DNA of 64,000 nucleotides from Neckera pumila (Eukaryota; Streptophyta; Bryopsida; Hypnales; Neckeraceae): contig OZ018408.1 in the NCBI GenBank assembly GCA_963969595.1, positions 372,001-436,000 on the forward strand. The letters run 5' to 3'. Shown piece after piece: positions 24,525-37,590 of the stretch. Numbering within the stretch: the stretch's first letter is position 1; the number at the start of each line of letters is the position of its first letter. Below the pieces are notes generated by a model. That model had not been told where the DNA came from, did no database searches, and was given only the letters and a program-made list of their open reading frames with translations. The translations under genes were made by a program, and so were the position numbers.

Positions 24525-26177
24525 ATGCCTCTGCTCCATAAGAACAGACCGGGAGCGCCGAGTTCCTCCTTCGAGATCAAGCTCCGGAAAATAGTTCCGG
24601 TAGTCCCTTCCGAGGAATCAGCGAGAACTGAGCTCATGGACGACCTTAACGCGATGGGCTATCTGGTGTTGATGGATAAACCCTGGGGGTTTAGGCAAGA
24701 GCGGATGGTAAGAGAGCTCAAGGGGAAACTGTCGAATTAGTTCGACAACACTGTTCGGGGGTGTCCAACCGAGTGGGAAGAAGAGAGGTGGAGGGAAGTC
24801 TACAACTTCCGGATATGAGGTTCCGGCATGGCAGGACAGAGGGTTGAATACATCCATGATAAGTTTCATGGAGAATCGAGCAACAAGGATAGATACGCGG
24901 TCGCGGATTGCAAAAGCGACCGGCATCTCCACCTTCTCCAATTCCTGATTCCAATCATCCACCCGGAGAAGCCGACGAGGGTGATGATGACCATCGGCAA
25001 CACCATTTTCGGGGCCCTGAGCGGGGAACAAAAAGTGAACTAGGCCCGAATCTTTTGCGATCTAATGTCCCAGCTTGTGACAAGGGTTGGAAAGAGTAGG
25101 GCCACTCCTTTGAGTCCCTATCTCTTTCACCTCTACCAGCGCAACCAACTCCTCACGAACACGGCGGAAAAGACGTGGAACATTCAGGAATCTATCCTGA
25201 AGTATGGGAAGTTGGGTTTGGATGACAAACCAAAGGACGTAACCGGATCCGAACTTGAGACGGAAGAGGAAGATGAAGAGGAGTACCTCAGGACAAAGAA
25301 GCGGATGAAGACGACGCCTCCTCACAAGAGAAGAACCCCTCCTACCAATCAGTGAACTCCAAAATAAGGATCGGAAATGGAGATACTGGAAGCCGAAGAC
25401 CCAAATGATCCGTTCAATCAGCTAACCATTATTCTTTGTGGGATACAAGCGGACTAGGAGATCAAGAGGAGAAGCCTTGCTAGTATCGAAGAGTTGGTGG
25501 GTGCGCCAGGAGATAGTAGGCTATCGAGTAAGGTGGCATAGTACATCTCCAATCCGGATGAACACCGGAAGTAGAAGGCGGAGATTTGTCGGCTTCAAGA
25601 GGAATTCAACACTCTGAAGGCAGAGATAGTTGCCTTCAAAGAGGAAAAAATCGTAGCCCGGGAAATGGCAGAAGCAACTCGGAAGGTGGCCAAGACAGTG
25701 AAAGCCACCCTTGGAGTGTCCGGATCCGCTGCTGTCAAGGCGGAGTTATTCGACAAAGAGGTACATGAGGAGAAGAAAATACCCGGCTCCCGGATAGTTC
25801 GGATCGTGATCGATTTTACTGATTGGATAGAAGCAGCAATGGTGGCAGCCAAGGAGGCAGCCAATTAGATGGACATCAGCAGCCAGAAGCTGAACGGGTC
25901 CATGTACTCCTGAGAGATCCAGCTTTCGGACCTCCCGCTGCCGGATTTGTTTGCAGCCGAAGGATCAAATCCGAGGGAGCCCAAGGATCAGACTCCCGAA
26001 TCAAAGAAGAGTCAACAAAGGACTGGGCCTGGACAACCGATTCATTTGGATTTATCACCAGGATCAAATCTTCCGGATCCTATTGCTGGGGAGCAGAGTA
26101 GGAACTTGACCGAAGTCTTCAACCAACTGCTCGCGGAACCCAAGAGTCCTACGCTGGGTGGGGGAGTTGCAGAGTAG
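24525..26177 (+). pseudogene. Retroelement-like (gag-like?) reading frame with ten internal stops
   Basis: One frame stays open for 551 codons apart from stops at 24738, 24816, 25041, 25353, 25365, 25455, 25539, 25572, 25866 and 25911 (six TAG, three TGA, one TAA), with no frameshift. Visible parts are a globular segment with HLLQFLIPIIHPEKPTRVMM and LVTRVGKSRATPLSPYLFHL, an acidic patch ELETEEEDEEEY followed by a basic KKRMKTTPPHKRR, and a coiled coil (CRLQEEFNTLKAEIVAFKEE) from about 25580. The tail is Pro/Ser-rich. This layout suggests a gag-like or plant transposon-associated protein, but I do not recognise a named family. There is no protease or reverse transcriptase. The GC-rich base use is unlike its AT-rich neighbours. 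Confidence 0.6.
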
Positions 26178-28160
26178 GTAGGTACGAATGTAATTTTTGT
26201 AAGATAGTTAGGACCGGATCGGATGTTGATCAGGTCTGGCTGGTTAGGATCGGACCTGGAAGTTCTGTGCGGATTTCCGGAGGCCTTTTTGCCTTTGTAA
26301 ATCAAGGTGTGTATAAGTCAGCCCCTACTTGGGAGCTGGGAGTTTTTTCGCCCAAATTTTGTGTGTATCTTCTCTTGGCCTCTTGTTGCGTGTCTCTCTC
26401 GTGTGCGACAGGGTTGTGTGGTGAGGAGTTAGGAAGGCGCATGCTGATTCAGGTGTGATTTCTCCCTTTGATGTTCTTGTTTTGATCTTATGTGCAAGTG
26501 AGTGGGTTGTGAAAGAGTTGGGAGTGGATTTCAGTTCTTCAGCACTTCTAAGGTTTAGGTTTCCGGGCGAGACAACCATTGTTAGGCTAGGCGGATAGAG
26601 AGGGATTCCTTAGTTGCGCTAGAACTCCTGGGTGGGAAATCTGATTGAGTGTCCGATCTCCTGAGAGATCTTGCTGTCCTAGTTGGTAAACGGAAGAGCT
26701 TTAGTCGATGTTGGAACGGATGGGTTCACTTGTAACCAGCTGACTTTGTACAGACAAAAATTGGCGCTAAGGTTGTTGTAGTATGAGAGGATCGTAAGGG
26801 GGGTCTTTGTGTGACCGGTGATCCGGAGAGTTCTCTAGGTTGCTGTGAAGGATCAAACCGGATCCTGATTAGTGCAGGAGATCGGAGATTAGAAAAGTGG
26901 GTCTTTAGCCACTATAAGTTACGAAAGGAATGGCGGGCCTGCCACTCTCAAAAGCAAGCGGCGAACCCTCTAATGGTGAAACAGAGGTAAAACTAAACCG
27001 GACGAGAATAAGAGTGAATAGGAGTTGATCAGACCGAGTCGGATAGTTGGCCGGATCGGGAAAGGAGAAGAGGGTTTGATTGTAGTTTTCGATAATGTTG
27101 AGTTTCCGGTTGTGGTGTTAGGACCGGAAAAGGAAATATAGATACTGACTGAGCTTAGAGACCAAATAAAATTAGATACTTCAAAAAATCTCGCGGGTTC
27201 AATCTTTAGAGTCATTTTGTTATACTTTAGAGTGGTTTTTGGTAGTATAACTGGGAATTTGCTTGCCTTGTGCTGCGACAATATATTATAGAAACCATTT
27301 ATGATTATAGTGTATATATATTACAAATGTCTATATTATAGGTGTTTATGATATATACACCTTCCATAATGTGTTATATATATTATAGGTACCTATAGGA
27401 TAGGCTGAATGCTCACATGCTTGCATTCTTGGGCTCCTATACTAGCACCGTTGGGTAACTAGTCATTTTTACCAAGAATTCTCACATTGTTCCAAATTAT
27501 TAGATTAGACTTTAACTCTTGAAATTAGCATAGAAGTAGAATTATTCATAGGAAATTAGGAAGAAATTAAATAGGAAATTACCAAGCCTTTTTAAAGTTT
27601 ATTGTAGTATTTTAAGGAATTTTACCATAATAATTTAAGAAAGTTATTAAAGTTTATCTTTGGATGAAAAGTAGTAGTAAAAGCAAATGAAAAAGTAAAA
27701 TGATAACAAGAAATCTTTAGGAATCATTTAAAAATCTTTCGAAAATCTCTTAAAAATCTTAGAAGCTAAGATAAAAATAGAAATAAATTGAAAATTCAAG
27801 GTAAAGAAGAATTATGGAAGAATTTTGATGAATCGGACAACGGTCAAAATTCACCCTTTAATAACATTTCTTCACAAAGTCAATTATAAGAAGTTTTACC
27901 TTTTTTTAGGATTGAAACTAAAGTCAAAAGATTAAAACGTTAATCCTTAAAGATAAAATGTAAATATCAAATTAATCTAATTAATTAAAAATGTAATATA
28001 AGTGGTTTCATATTTATTGAAGCATTTTTTCATTAGTTATGAACTTCCTAAGTCTTCTATTGTAGGTACCTATTTATGACCCTAAAGTGGTCCGATTTAA
28101 GACCACCTCATATCCAGTCCATTACATTCAGTAGCAATCACTGCGCCTGCCTTCCCTAGA
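26178..28160. other. 3' part of GC-rich retroelement-like region, then AT-rich DNA
   Basis: From 26178 to about 27170 the GC-rich, CCGGATC-rich character continues without a gene. ATTGGCGCTAAGG at about 26760 resembles the TTGGCGC motif at primer-binding sites of plant LTR elements, so an LTR edge may lie here (weak). From 27290 the DNA is AT-rich with short palindromic TATA runs. The segment 27975-28125 is a diverged homologue of 44230-44342 plus 45267-45300. Confidence 0.45.
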
Positions 28161-28166
28161 TGGAAT

Positions 28167-28232
28167 GATTTGGAATATACCACATCATTTCATCCTAGGG
28201 ATGAAATGGTGTGGTATATTCTATACCAAATC
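28167..28232. repeat. Near-perfect 66-bp palindrome
   Basis: Arms GATTTGGAATATACCACAT and its complement meet at CCTAGG, with only a few mismatches. It could be a tiny MITE or a hairpin RNA source. Confidence 0.85.
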
Positions 28233-28429
28233 AATAACTACAAGGACACTTGGCGGAACTTGTCAGAACACAGCAAGGGGTCTGAGTCAATTATAAGGTC
28301 GCAAGTGCACATTGGAGTTAACAACAAATTAAGTACTTTGACTTAAAGCTGTAAATAAAATACCAAACTTATTCAAAATGGCAATCAATTTACAGAGAAC
28401 AATTATCTCAATGCTTGAATTACATCACT

Positions 28430-29100
28430 TGGATGTGATTGTCATTCATGTTTTGTGTTTTCAATTGAAAAGACAACTCTATATATACACATGGGGTAGT
28501 AGAAGGTAGAACAACCCATGTGGAATAAATGAATTTGAATTTGTAGTTTCTTAAGCACTCATAGTTAAGACAAAAAATTGTGTTAAAAGTAAAATTTCAG
28601 ACCTCATTTAGGCATAGTAAAATAACTTTTTTCAAAAAATTTTGAACTACAAAGAATTGGTGAATGAAGATGAGTTTCACCTCCAAAAATCTGTTTGGCA
28701 TTTTGAATCTCTAATCAAAAGTTATGGACAAATGTAGAGAGAGGTTTTTTAAAAATATTAAAGAAAATGTCCATTCCAACCTCTCTCAAATTTGTCCATA
28801 ACTTTTTATTAGAGATTCAAAATGCCAAACGGATTTTTGGAGGTGAAACTCATCAACATTCACCAACTTTTTTCAGTTCAATTTTTTTGAGAAAAGTTAT
28901 TTTACTATGCTTAAATGAAGTCTGAAATTCTACTATTAACACAATTCTTTGTTTTTGACTTAACTATGAGTGCTTGAGAAACTACAAATTCAAATTTATT
29001 TATTCCAAATGGGTTGTTCTACCTCCTACCACCCCATGGGTATATAATGTATTGTCTTTTCACTTGAGAATCCAAAGTATGTTAATGATGACAAATGGTT
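28430..29100. repeat. Foldback element with about 290-bp inverted arms
   Basis: The left arm, about 28430-28747, pairs with the right arm, about 28778-29100, around a 30-bp loop. Matching landmarks are ACCTCCAAAAATCTGTTTGG / CGGATTTTTGGAGGTG, TTATGGACAAATGTAGAGAG / CTCTCAAATTTGTCCATAA and CATGGGGTAGTAG / CTACCACCCCATG. I estimate 80-85% arm identity by eye. A transcript would make a long double-stranded hairpin. A third, single arm copy lies at 55735-55985 inside the CACTA element. Confidence 0.88.
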
Positions 29101-29653
29101 GTTATGCATTATTCATTGGATTCTTTGCCAACATTTCTTTCTACAAATATTTCTTGATTTGTATGTTTGGTCCAAAAAGAAAAAAAGAAAATGAAAGAAA
29201 ACATGATGTACTGCCACTACCTAACACCTAAGCTGACATTAATTATTTGATGATGAATTTCGTGGATGAGGAGTCCAGGAAGGGAAAGGCAGCCTCTTTG
29301 AAGGCTACTGAATGTAATGTATTAGCTAATTGACGAGCCGCGGTAGCGGCGAGTAGGTTATCGGACATAACCAGTTGTTCATTTTTCAATCACAACCTTT
29401 GATCTTCATGATCCAAGGATGTAGGAAGCAAGCTGAAAGGAGAGAAGGTTATGAGTTACAACTTGTAATGGCAATGGTGCTGGGTTGCCAATGGGACGGT
29501 GCCACGTGAGTGTTGAAAACTCAACCGGTTATGCCAGTACCATTTTATAGGGTCGATTTGAAGATATCAAGAAGCCAGTCGCTCCTAGAGCAGAGTACCT
29601 TAAGTTCGGCCGGAAAGTAGTAACCACGATGCTTAAGGTGGTCCCATAAAGCC
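29101..29653. other. Intergenic; right part shared with the second RPS6 region
   Basis: No gene seen. 29535-29653 is a diverged homologue of 45288-45385 (ACCATTTTATAGGGTC, ACCTTAAGTTCG, ATAAAGCCTTAA). Confidence 0.6.
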
Positions 29654-30248
29654 TTAAAAGAGAGCAGTTAGTTGATAACCCATTGTAAATCAGAAGTCCA
29701 AGAACTTCATTAACTTGTATTAGTTTTTTATGCTCTGGGAATGAAAAAGTACTATAGCAACAAAGTACGCGCAGGAGAGTATGTATTCTGAAGTCACCAG
29801 ACTTCAAAAGAGGAATTCGGAATTCGGAATTTGGAATCAATCATCCTTTTCAAGAACATAGAGCACAATTAATGGCCTGCAACAGTCGAGCCTCCTACCT
29901 TGCTAGCAAGTATGCTTGCACAGGATTGTGTCACTTTCTCAGGATACACGAAAGACGAGCTTACAATTCTCTTAAAACTCATGATGCGTCAACCACTTGC
30001 AGTCGAGACATTCATCAGTCGCTGGAATTATCACTCTGAGAGTACAACCAATAAGCAAGCATTTGTATTCACGAGCACCGTTGCAGGACGTAAAAGCTAC
30101 GAAACACACGGAACAAAAGAATTTACATTGCAAAAGCAAAACCTCCATACCAAAACATTCAGCTCTGCGGGCCGGTAATCAAGAAAGATGCATCTTTATA
30201 AGTTGGCGAGACTCGGCCAGACTATGGCAATAGCTGAACAGAAATGAC

Positions 30249-31725
<1,477 letters not shown>

Positions 31726-31828
31726 GGCGCCAGCGTCGGGATGCGCGGAGGCGGAAGAAGAACAAGCGCACAGGGCAAAAAGAGAGAGACTGGACGGGCT
31801 TGTGGCCTTTAGACCCCAACTTCCCCAG

Positions 31829-31837
31829 TTAGGGTTT
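31829..31837 (-). promoter_or_regulatory. Telo-box upstream of RPS6 copy 1
   Basis: AAACCCTAA on the minus strand, about 105 bp before the start codon, as usual for plant ribosomal protein genes. A second AAACCCTAAACCCC lies in intron 1 (about 31574). Confidence 0.7.
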
Positions 31838-31901
31838 CTGAACTTGTGGCCCTACGTTCCCGAAGTTCTCAACGCTCCCCGAAAGGAACCACGACGGAGT
31901 T

Positions 31902-33950
31902 ATACTCCCGGTTCATACCGGACGAAACCTAAGGTAACTGCACCAATACCAGATCATTTAAACGACTTTGAAGTAGATCATGAACAGTATGAAGCAATGT
32001 AAATTTTTCTCAAGTAGGAAGATAGGAAATACGGAAACTGTATTTCTTTAGTAATTTTTTTCCCAAAACTGAAGTTACTGTGATTTTTGGAAGCCAAAAT
32101 GTAGGCTGAACCCATACCCAATGTTTAGAGTCTTCCAATTCCATCAATCAAGAGCCTACTTTTCACTCACTACTTTCTGCATACTTTATTACACTTTAGG
32201 ACATCTGTCATGACATACTTAGTTCCAAAATTGAAAAGGAGAAGAAAATGCATTTCAATCTTTGGTTGTAAACCTACTCCAGCTTTAGTTGGAGTTAGAT
32301 GCATGCTACAGGTCGGGTTTCAGACCCTGGTTGAGTATAGGTGCAATTACCTTAATGTCCACCTCTTTGTTTGCTACTTTGTGGAAGGAAATTGTCATAT
32401 CATCGAGCATTTTGTCCATCTAATAAATGCTTTCATTCTTGATTTTGGACATTTGATTGTATTGTATTTTACCATGTTTCATGCCAAAGTTTTGTAACTA
32501 CCACATATCAAGTGAAAATTACCCCATTGCAACAACGAACTACTTTTTTACATGAATATTAATTTAGATTATGTTTGTTTTGTTTCTAACTTCATTCTTT
32601 GGTCTTTGATATATGTAGTCACTCAAAAAATATTCAAAAAATAATGTAATAAAATTTTAAATATACTCTTACAGTATTGTGAATTAATTCTAAAATATTC
32701 TATAAATACTAAAAAAATTCTCCAAAAACATTCAAAGTTTCTTTAAAGATTCAATCATAATACACCTCTAAATTCTTTCATCAGTTGTTTTGATCTCTTG
32801 TTGCACACCTCAGCTAGTTCTTATCAAAGGTGAAACAATTTTCAATGTATAAACCTCACTAGTTTCAAACAATAATAGGAAGTAAAAAGGTAAAGAGAAT
32901 AATGAATTCAAAAGGATTTCCTTATGTTTGTATCTTTGTCAAGTTCTAAGAATGTAGAGTACCTTGAATATTGATTTCTCTCCAGTTTTGGCAAGCATGG
33001 CGCATTGCAGTGACACATTAATTCTGTACTACGTAAAAATTAATTTACATTAAAAAATAAATTTAAAACTTTTCCATTTGGTCATTGGTAAAAGACTTCA
33101 CTCTATTTCTAGTACTTTTTTTTCATAGATAATGTCTAGTACTAGTTTCTACCTTTAAATTCTTAGGTGTTCTAAAAAATTTGGTAGAAAATTGCATGAA
33201 AAGAGTTCATGGATTGTATTAACACTAGTGTAAACTTAGAATGTATTTTAGAAGCATATAAAGTAATAGTTGCATTCAAAGTCCATGTGAAGTGACAATA
33301 GTTACATGTGAATTGCCAATTTCTACATATCCACTGCCTTTTGTACACTAAGTGCATATAAACTAAAGTTCTTTTAGTTAGTACATATGAAGTGAAGTTA
33401 AATTATACTAACTACTATATTTTTAATGAAGAGGACATTTAATATAGTACTATCTTAAGCAAACTAAAGTTTTTTTACTATAACTCCATATTTAAGTAGT
33501 TTGGATATGGTATGGATAACGGACTCATAAATTATTATTTTTCATAGGATCATCCTTTTACAAAGTATATGGTGATATTACATTGTTGTTTATCAACTAT
33601 AGATCCATCTCATAGAAAGCTCATTGCAGTCCTAATTTTACAGTTTGCGTCCTTTATTGCTCTGTTTTTCACATCCTTTGTCAATGTAGAGGCCAATATA
33701 AGTTTAAATCGAAATGTTCTGCTTTTTATACAATAGTTTATGCTTGAAAATGAAAAAGATAGGTCACAAAAAGGGAGGAATCAATCCTATAGTAGGGCCC
33801 AAACTTTTCAGACATTAATTTAGTAGGTACATATAGCAATACCATTTCAAGCAGAGGTTTAGGATAACAAAACAAACTTTCATATATTTATGTTAGTAAG
33901 TCAGGCAAAAACTTTTAAGAAAAAGATACAAACCAAAAGAAAGCTATTTC
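31902..33950. other. AT-rich noncoding stretch
   Basis: No gene recognised. 32060-32230 is an inverted, diverged copy of 47990-48190 (shared AGAGTCTTCCAATTCC, ACTTTCTGCATACTTTA), so a repeat lies next to the right edge of both RPS6 duplicates in opposite orientation. Confidence 0.5.
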
Positions 33951-33959
33951 TGTGGAAAC

Positions 33960-34705
33960 TAGAGTTGCAATTGCTATCACTAGGTTGGCCTCTGGTTCAT
34001 GTTTCTATTTAAGAGCTGATAGCCACAGAGTTGATGTCTTCACTGTATATGGAATTGTTTCAGCATTCTGCTAGGCTTTAAAAAAACTTATAAGAACGTC
34101 TTTATTAGATGGTCTTCTCTATCACGCTTGCAAGCTATTAGTGAAACTTTTGAAGCTCTCCACGGAACACATTGCTGGAGCTATAAGTAAAAGCTATATT
34201 CCAATTATTGCTACTAAAGAGCATGCTGCTGATTATTAGTGTAGAAAAGGATTTCACTTAGTATTACTACAAGGTTTTGTAGACCATTCTTATTGTTTGG
34301 GAGACTATGATATATGACAGTGTAGTAGTATACATGACTACAATCTATTTAGTAAATCCCACATAGGTAAACATTGTTTGAGAGGGGAACTGAGTCCTTA
34401 TGCATTACTCGGTGATGCAACTTTTCTACTTCGTTCATAGATGTTTACACCCTATCTTGATAATAAGGACGGCTTTACTCACTAATAAAAACATTGAAAT
34501 TTTATTAAATCAAGCTCTCGAATGTGTGTGGAACGTGCGTTTGGAATATTGAAGTTATACTAGAGGATATCCTGAAACAAATGGATTGCCAACTAGAGCA
34601 TGTATCAACTCAATTTATAACATGCTTAATTCTCCATAATTTGACTTTAATGCATAATGACATATTCAATGTGTCTTTGTTTGATGAAGCTCAAACTGAG
34701 CTTTA
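33960..34705 (+). pseudogene. Old PIF/Harbinger transposase remnant
   Basis: A decayed DDE_Tnp_4 domain, read through several stops and frame changes. In order: a region like EALHGTHCWS, then AGAISKSYIPIIATKEHAADY where the first catalytic Asp codon (family GAIDGSHIP) now reads Ser, then KGFHLVLLQGFVDHSY, HDYNLFSKSHIGK, the second Asp in ALLGDATFLL, and the Glu in RMCVERAFGILK. The C-terminal FITCLILHNL follows. It belongs to a different branch from the copy at 21393-22690, which lacks these phrases. Not functional. Confidence 0.85.
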
Positions 34706-35803
34706 GAAGAATGTAGAAACGTTTGCAGATTTTGCTGTTGCATCAACTACATTGTTGGAAGCTCAAAATGTTACAATAACACCTACTGAATTTTAAAATC
34801 GTCCATCATAAGAAGTTAAAATTCTTGGTTGTAATTCAATGTCATTCTTCTACTAGAGAGCAAATGAGTATGCGTTGAGATGCCATAGCCAAATCATTAT
34901 TCAATTGGAAAACAATTTAGGAATATGGTAAAGGATTGAGGTGAAATTCACATTGGTTTATCTTCCTTGGAGTGAGACTGAACTTCACAATGTAGTACTC
35001 TAAGATGTTTTTTTAATTTTTCTTATTGAAAGAGTCATTTTCCATAATGAAACAAAAAAATAAGTTTTTTTTTGTTGATAATGAAACTATTTTTCACTTT
35101 ATATTTGAAGTTATTGTTCCTTAATTTGTGCTTTTCTTTTGTTTTCTCTTCTATTAACACCTAAATGCCCGAGGCCTTCTCAAAGTTTCTATGAATTTGC
35201 TCTAAATTCAACAAAAAGCATACATTCCTATAAGATTTATCAATTTCTTTTTTAATGGTAACTATACAAAATCAAAGTACAAATGGTTGAGATCACATTA
35301 AAAAAGAAAACATGACAATGTCATTCACGGATTAAAACATTACTATGCTTGATTATGCAAGCAATAAAATTGAAAAAGTGATTTCAAATCTTTCAATATT
35401 TGTTTCATATGTCAAACAAGAAAGATGATTTCAAATCTTTTAGTATTTGCTTACATGTCAAATTAGAAAAATTAGCCACCAACAGAATATTAGGTTCAAG
35501 GAATTAACAAGCATACCTCCAATCAAATTACATTTGTTCAAAGTAAATTTTAGTTTTTTTAAATGAATTTCTACTATGATATTTTCTCCAAGCCCTAGCG
35601 TATTTGAGACTTATTTCCAAGAGATTCACATACAAGGAAGTCAAGATTTGCATGTGAAAAAACTTGTACAAATACTTGCATAGAAATATTATAGTCATTC
35701 AGTTTCAACATCTGTTTTTTTTTATGGAAAAACTACAATCCCAAGAGACTTTTTTAAAATTATAACCTTGCATAAAAATGTTGATGTGGTAAATTTAGTC
35801 TGT
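34706..35803. other. AT-rich noncoding stretch with a TTAA-type end
   Basis: No gene seen. TTAA at 35154-35157 is followed by CACCTAAATGCCC, which resembles the ends of TTAA-family elements. Its partner is uncertain (see the hypothesis for 35154-43851). The target duplication of the LINE starts at 35804. Confidence 0.5.
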
Positions 35804-35817
35804 GAAAATACTAAGAT

Positions 35818-37576
35818 CTATTTGGGGTAGCCTTTGCAGTTACTTATGGAGCAGCACGGAACACAATTCACGTAGAAGAGTTTGTTGGGATGATTGTTGC
35901 CTACCTAAGAATCTTGGTGGATTGAATTTACTAGATCCAGAGATCTCTATGGCCGCTCTACTGGCCAAATGGATCTTATTTGCCATAGAGCCTGGCATAT
36001 CAAACCTCAAGGTTCTTTTTATGTACTAAATAAACATGATGAAACCTAATCCATCACAGGATTTTTGGTTCCCTTCCCACGCCTACCTCATGATTCAGGC
36101 CACTCAGTATCACAAGGATCTAGGATTTGGAATAGAATTACTTCAGCATGGAGACGATTCACCAAATCCACTGAATTGTCTCCCCCTACAAATGTAGATG
36201 AGGTTCTATCTACTAGTTTATGGTGGTCCATAGAATATTTCGGATCTAACTTCAACTTCGACATAGATAGAGCAAGGGAGCTAGCCAGAATTAGTCTCAG
36301 ATACATAGCAGATATTTGGGATACTAGTACCAAAGATTTTATAGCATAGAAGGAACTGGCATCTCATTTTCATCTCTTGGATACCAAACAGATTCAATGG
36401 TTCAATATAATTTCTTCTATCCCACCAGAGTGGAGATCCATGCTCATACATCACTTCTTCCAAGCCCTAATAGGGAAATGGCTTGGCATCTTTGATCAGC
36501 TAGATGAAGCTCTTCCCTTGATTGTGTGGCAGTACCAAGAAATCCCTACAGACATTCTCACGCCAGACCTCCAACAAATCTTAATCTCAAGCAGAGCTAC
36601 TAGAGCAACTATTGGTCGGAGTTCTAGACAGCTAGTCATCTTGCCCACTTTAGGGATCCCACAGGCCTATACATGAGTCATCCACAAAGTGAGGATACTG
36701 GATATCTCAAAAAGTCGCAATCACTGTCCGGAGTTATTTTATGCAAACAATATTTGTACTTTGGATTATGACCCCGGACGTTGGTTTTGGAGCATTTTAG
36801 CTCCAACTTTTGAACCTAGTTGGAGAGACGTATAGCTCAAGGTGCGTTCTCAAAAGGAAGAAGCCTTTATGTGGCATGTATGGCACAATGCAGTTTCATT
36901 CATGGAGGGCCAAAATTAACCCGGACTTGGACATAGCCTATAATTGTTGCTCAACTGGGCTGATGAAACACCTAGTCATAGATTCTACCACTGTTCCAAA
37001 GCACACAAAGTTTGAGACTATGCTCAATCAATCTTACAAAACTTACTAGATGAACAACTTGTAAGGGGTCCTCATGTGCGTTTCAACCGTACACTTTGTA
37101 ATTTTGGCGTGACTTTGCCTCAACAATTTCATGACTTTCAAATCATTTGGTCTCTATTAAGAGGGTTGTCAATTTGGCTAATCTGGATTGCTCGGAATCA
37201 GAAGGTGTTTTCTCATACATTGTGGCCGCAAGGTCTCCTGCAACAAGTGCTATGGGACTCGCTTCTTGACTCAGGCGGAGCAGTGCTACTTAAGACTCAA
37301 ACAACCACTAGACTCCAACCTCACCTTGTGGCCTCTGCGTGGCTCAAATTTGATAACATCTGGCTCCGCTCTAAGCTGTCAGCGTTGAGGGAGGGTGGCA
37401 TGCATTATTAAGTGGCAAGGGTGTGGCCCTCCCATTTGTAGTTTTACCTAGGGTTCTTTGGTTTCTTTGGTCCTTTTTGCTCTTATTTTCTTCATTGTCC
37501 AGCCTCACGGCTTGGCTGTTTTGTATTTCATTTTTTTTTTAATGCAGAGGATTCTCCCCATTTGTTCAAAAAAAAA
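35818..37576 (+). mobile_element. 5'-truncated LINE (non-LTR retrotransposon), decayed
   Basis: Flanked by a perfect 14-bp target duplication GAAAATACTAAGAT (35804-35817 and 37577-37590) and ending in a run of A. The coding remains are the C-terminal end of the reverse-transcriptase protein: RRVCWDDCCLPKNLGGLNLL and ALLAKWIL after the RT fingers, then IWNRITSAWRRF, a zf-RVT-like stretch around 36900-37000, and LSIWLIWIARNQKVF near the end. Stops and frame shifts break it into at least four parts. The RT active site is absent because the copy is 5'-truncated, as is common for LINE insertions. Confidence 0.9.
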
Positions 37577-37590
37577 GAAAATACTAAGAT

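Noticed and set aside
24618..25031. 137-codon minus-strand frame
   Set aside because: Shadow of the retroelement-like plus-strand frame, whose reading frame is preserved over 551 codons.
24000..26760. Possible LTR pair around the retroelement-like frame
   Set aside because: 24190-24520 and 26210-26750 share only CCGGATC-rich composition; no matching direct repeat was found, so LTRs are not annotated.
29900..30178. 92-codon plus-strand frame repeated at 45856-46134
   Set aside because: It lies in the 3' flank of RPS6, is identical in both copies only because the whole unit is, and shows no domain.
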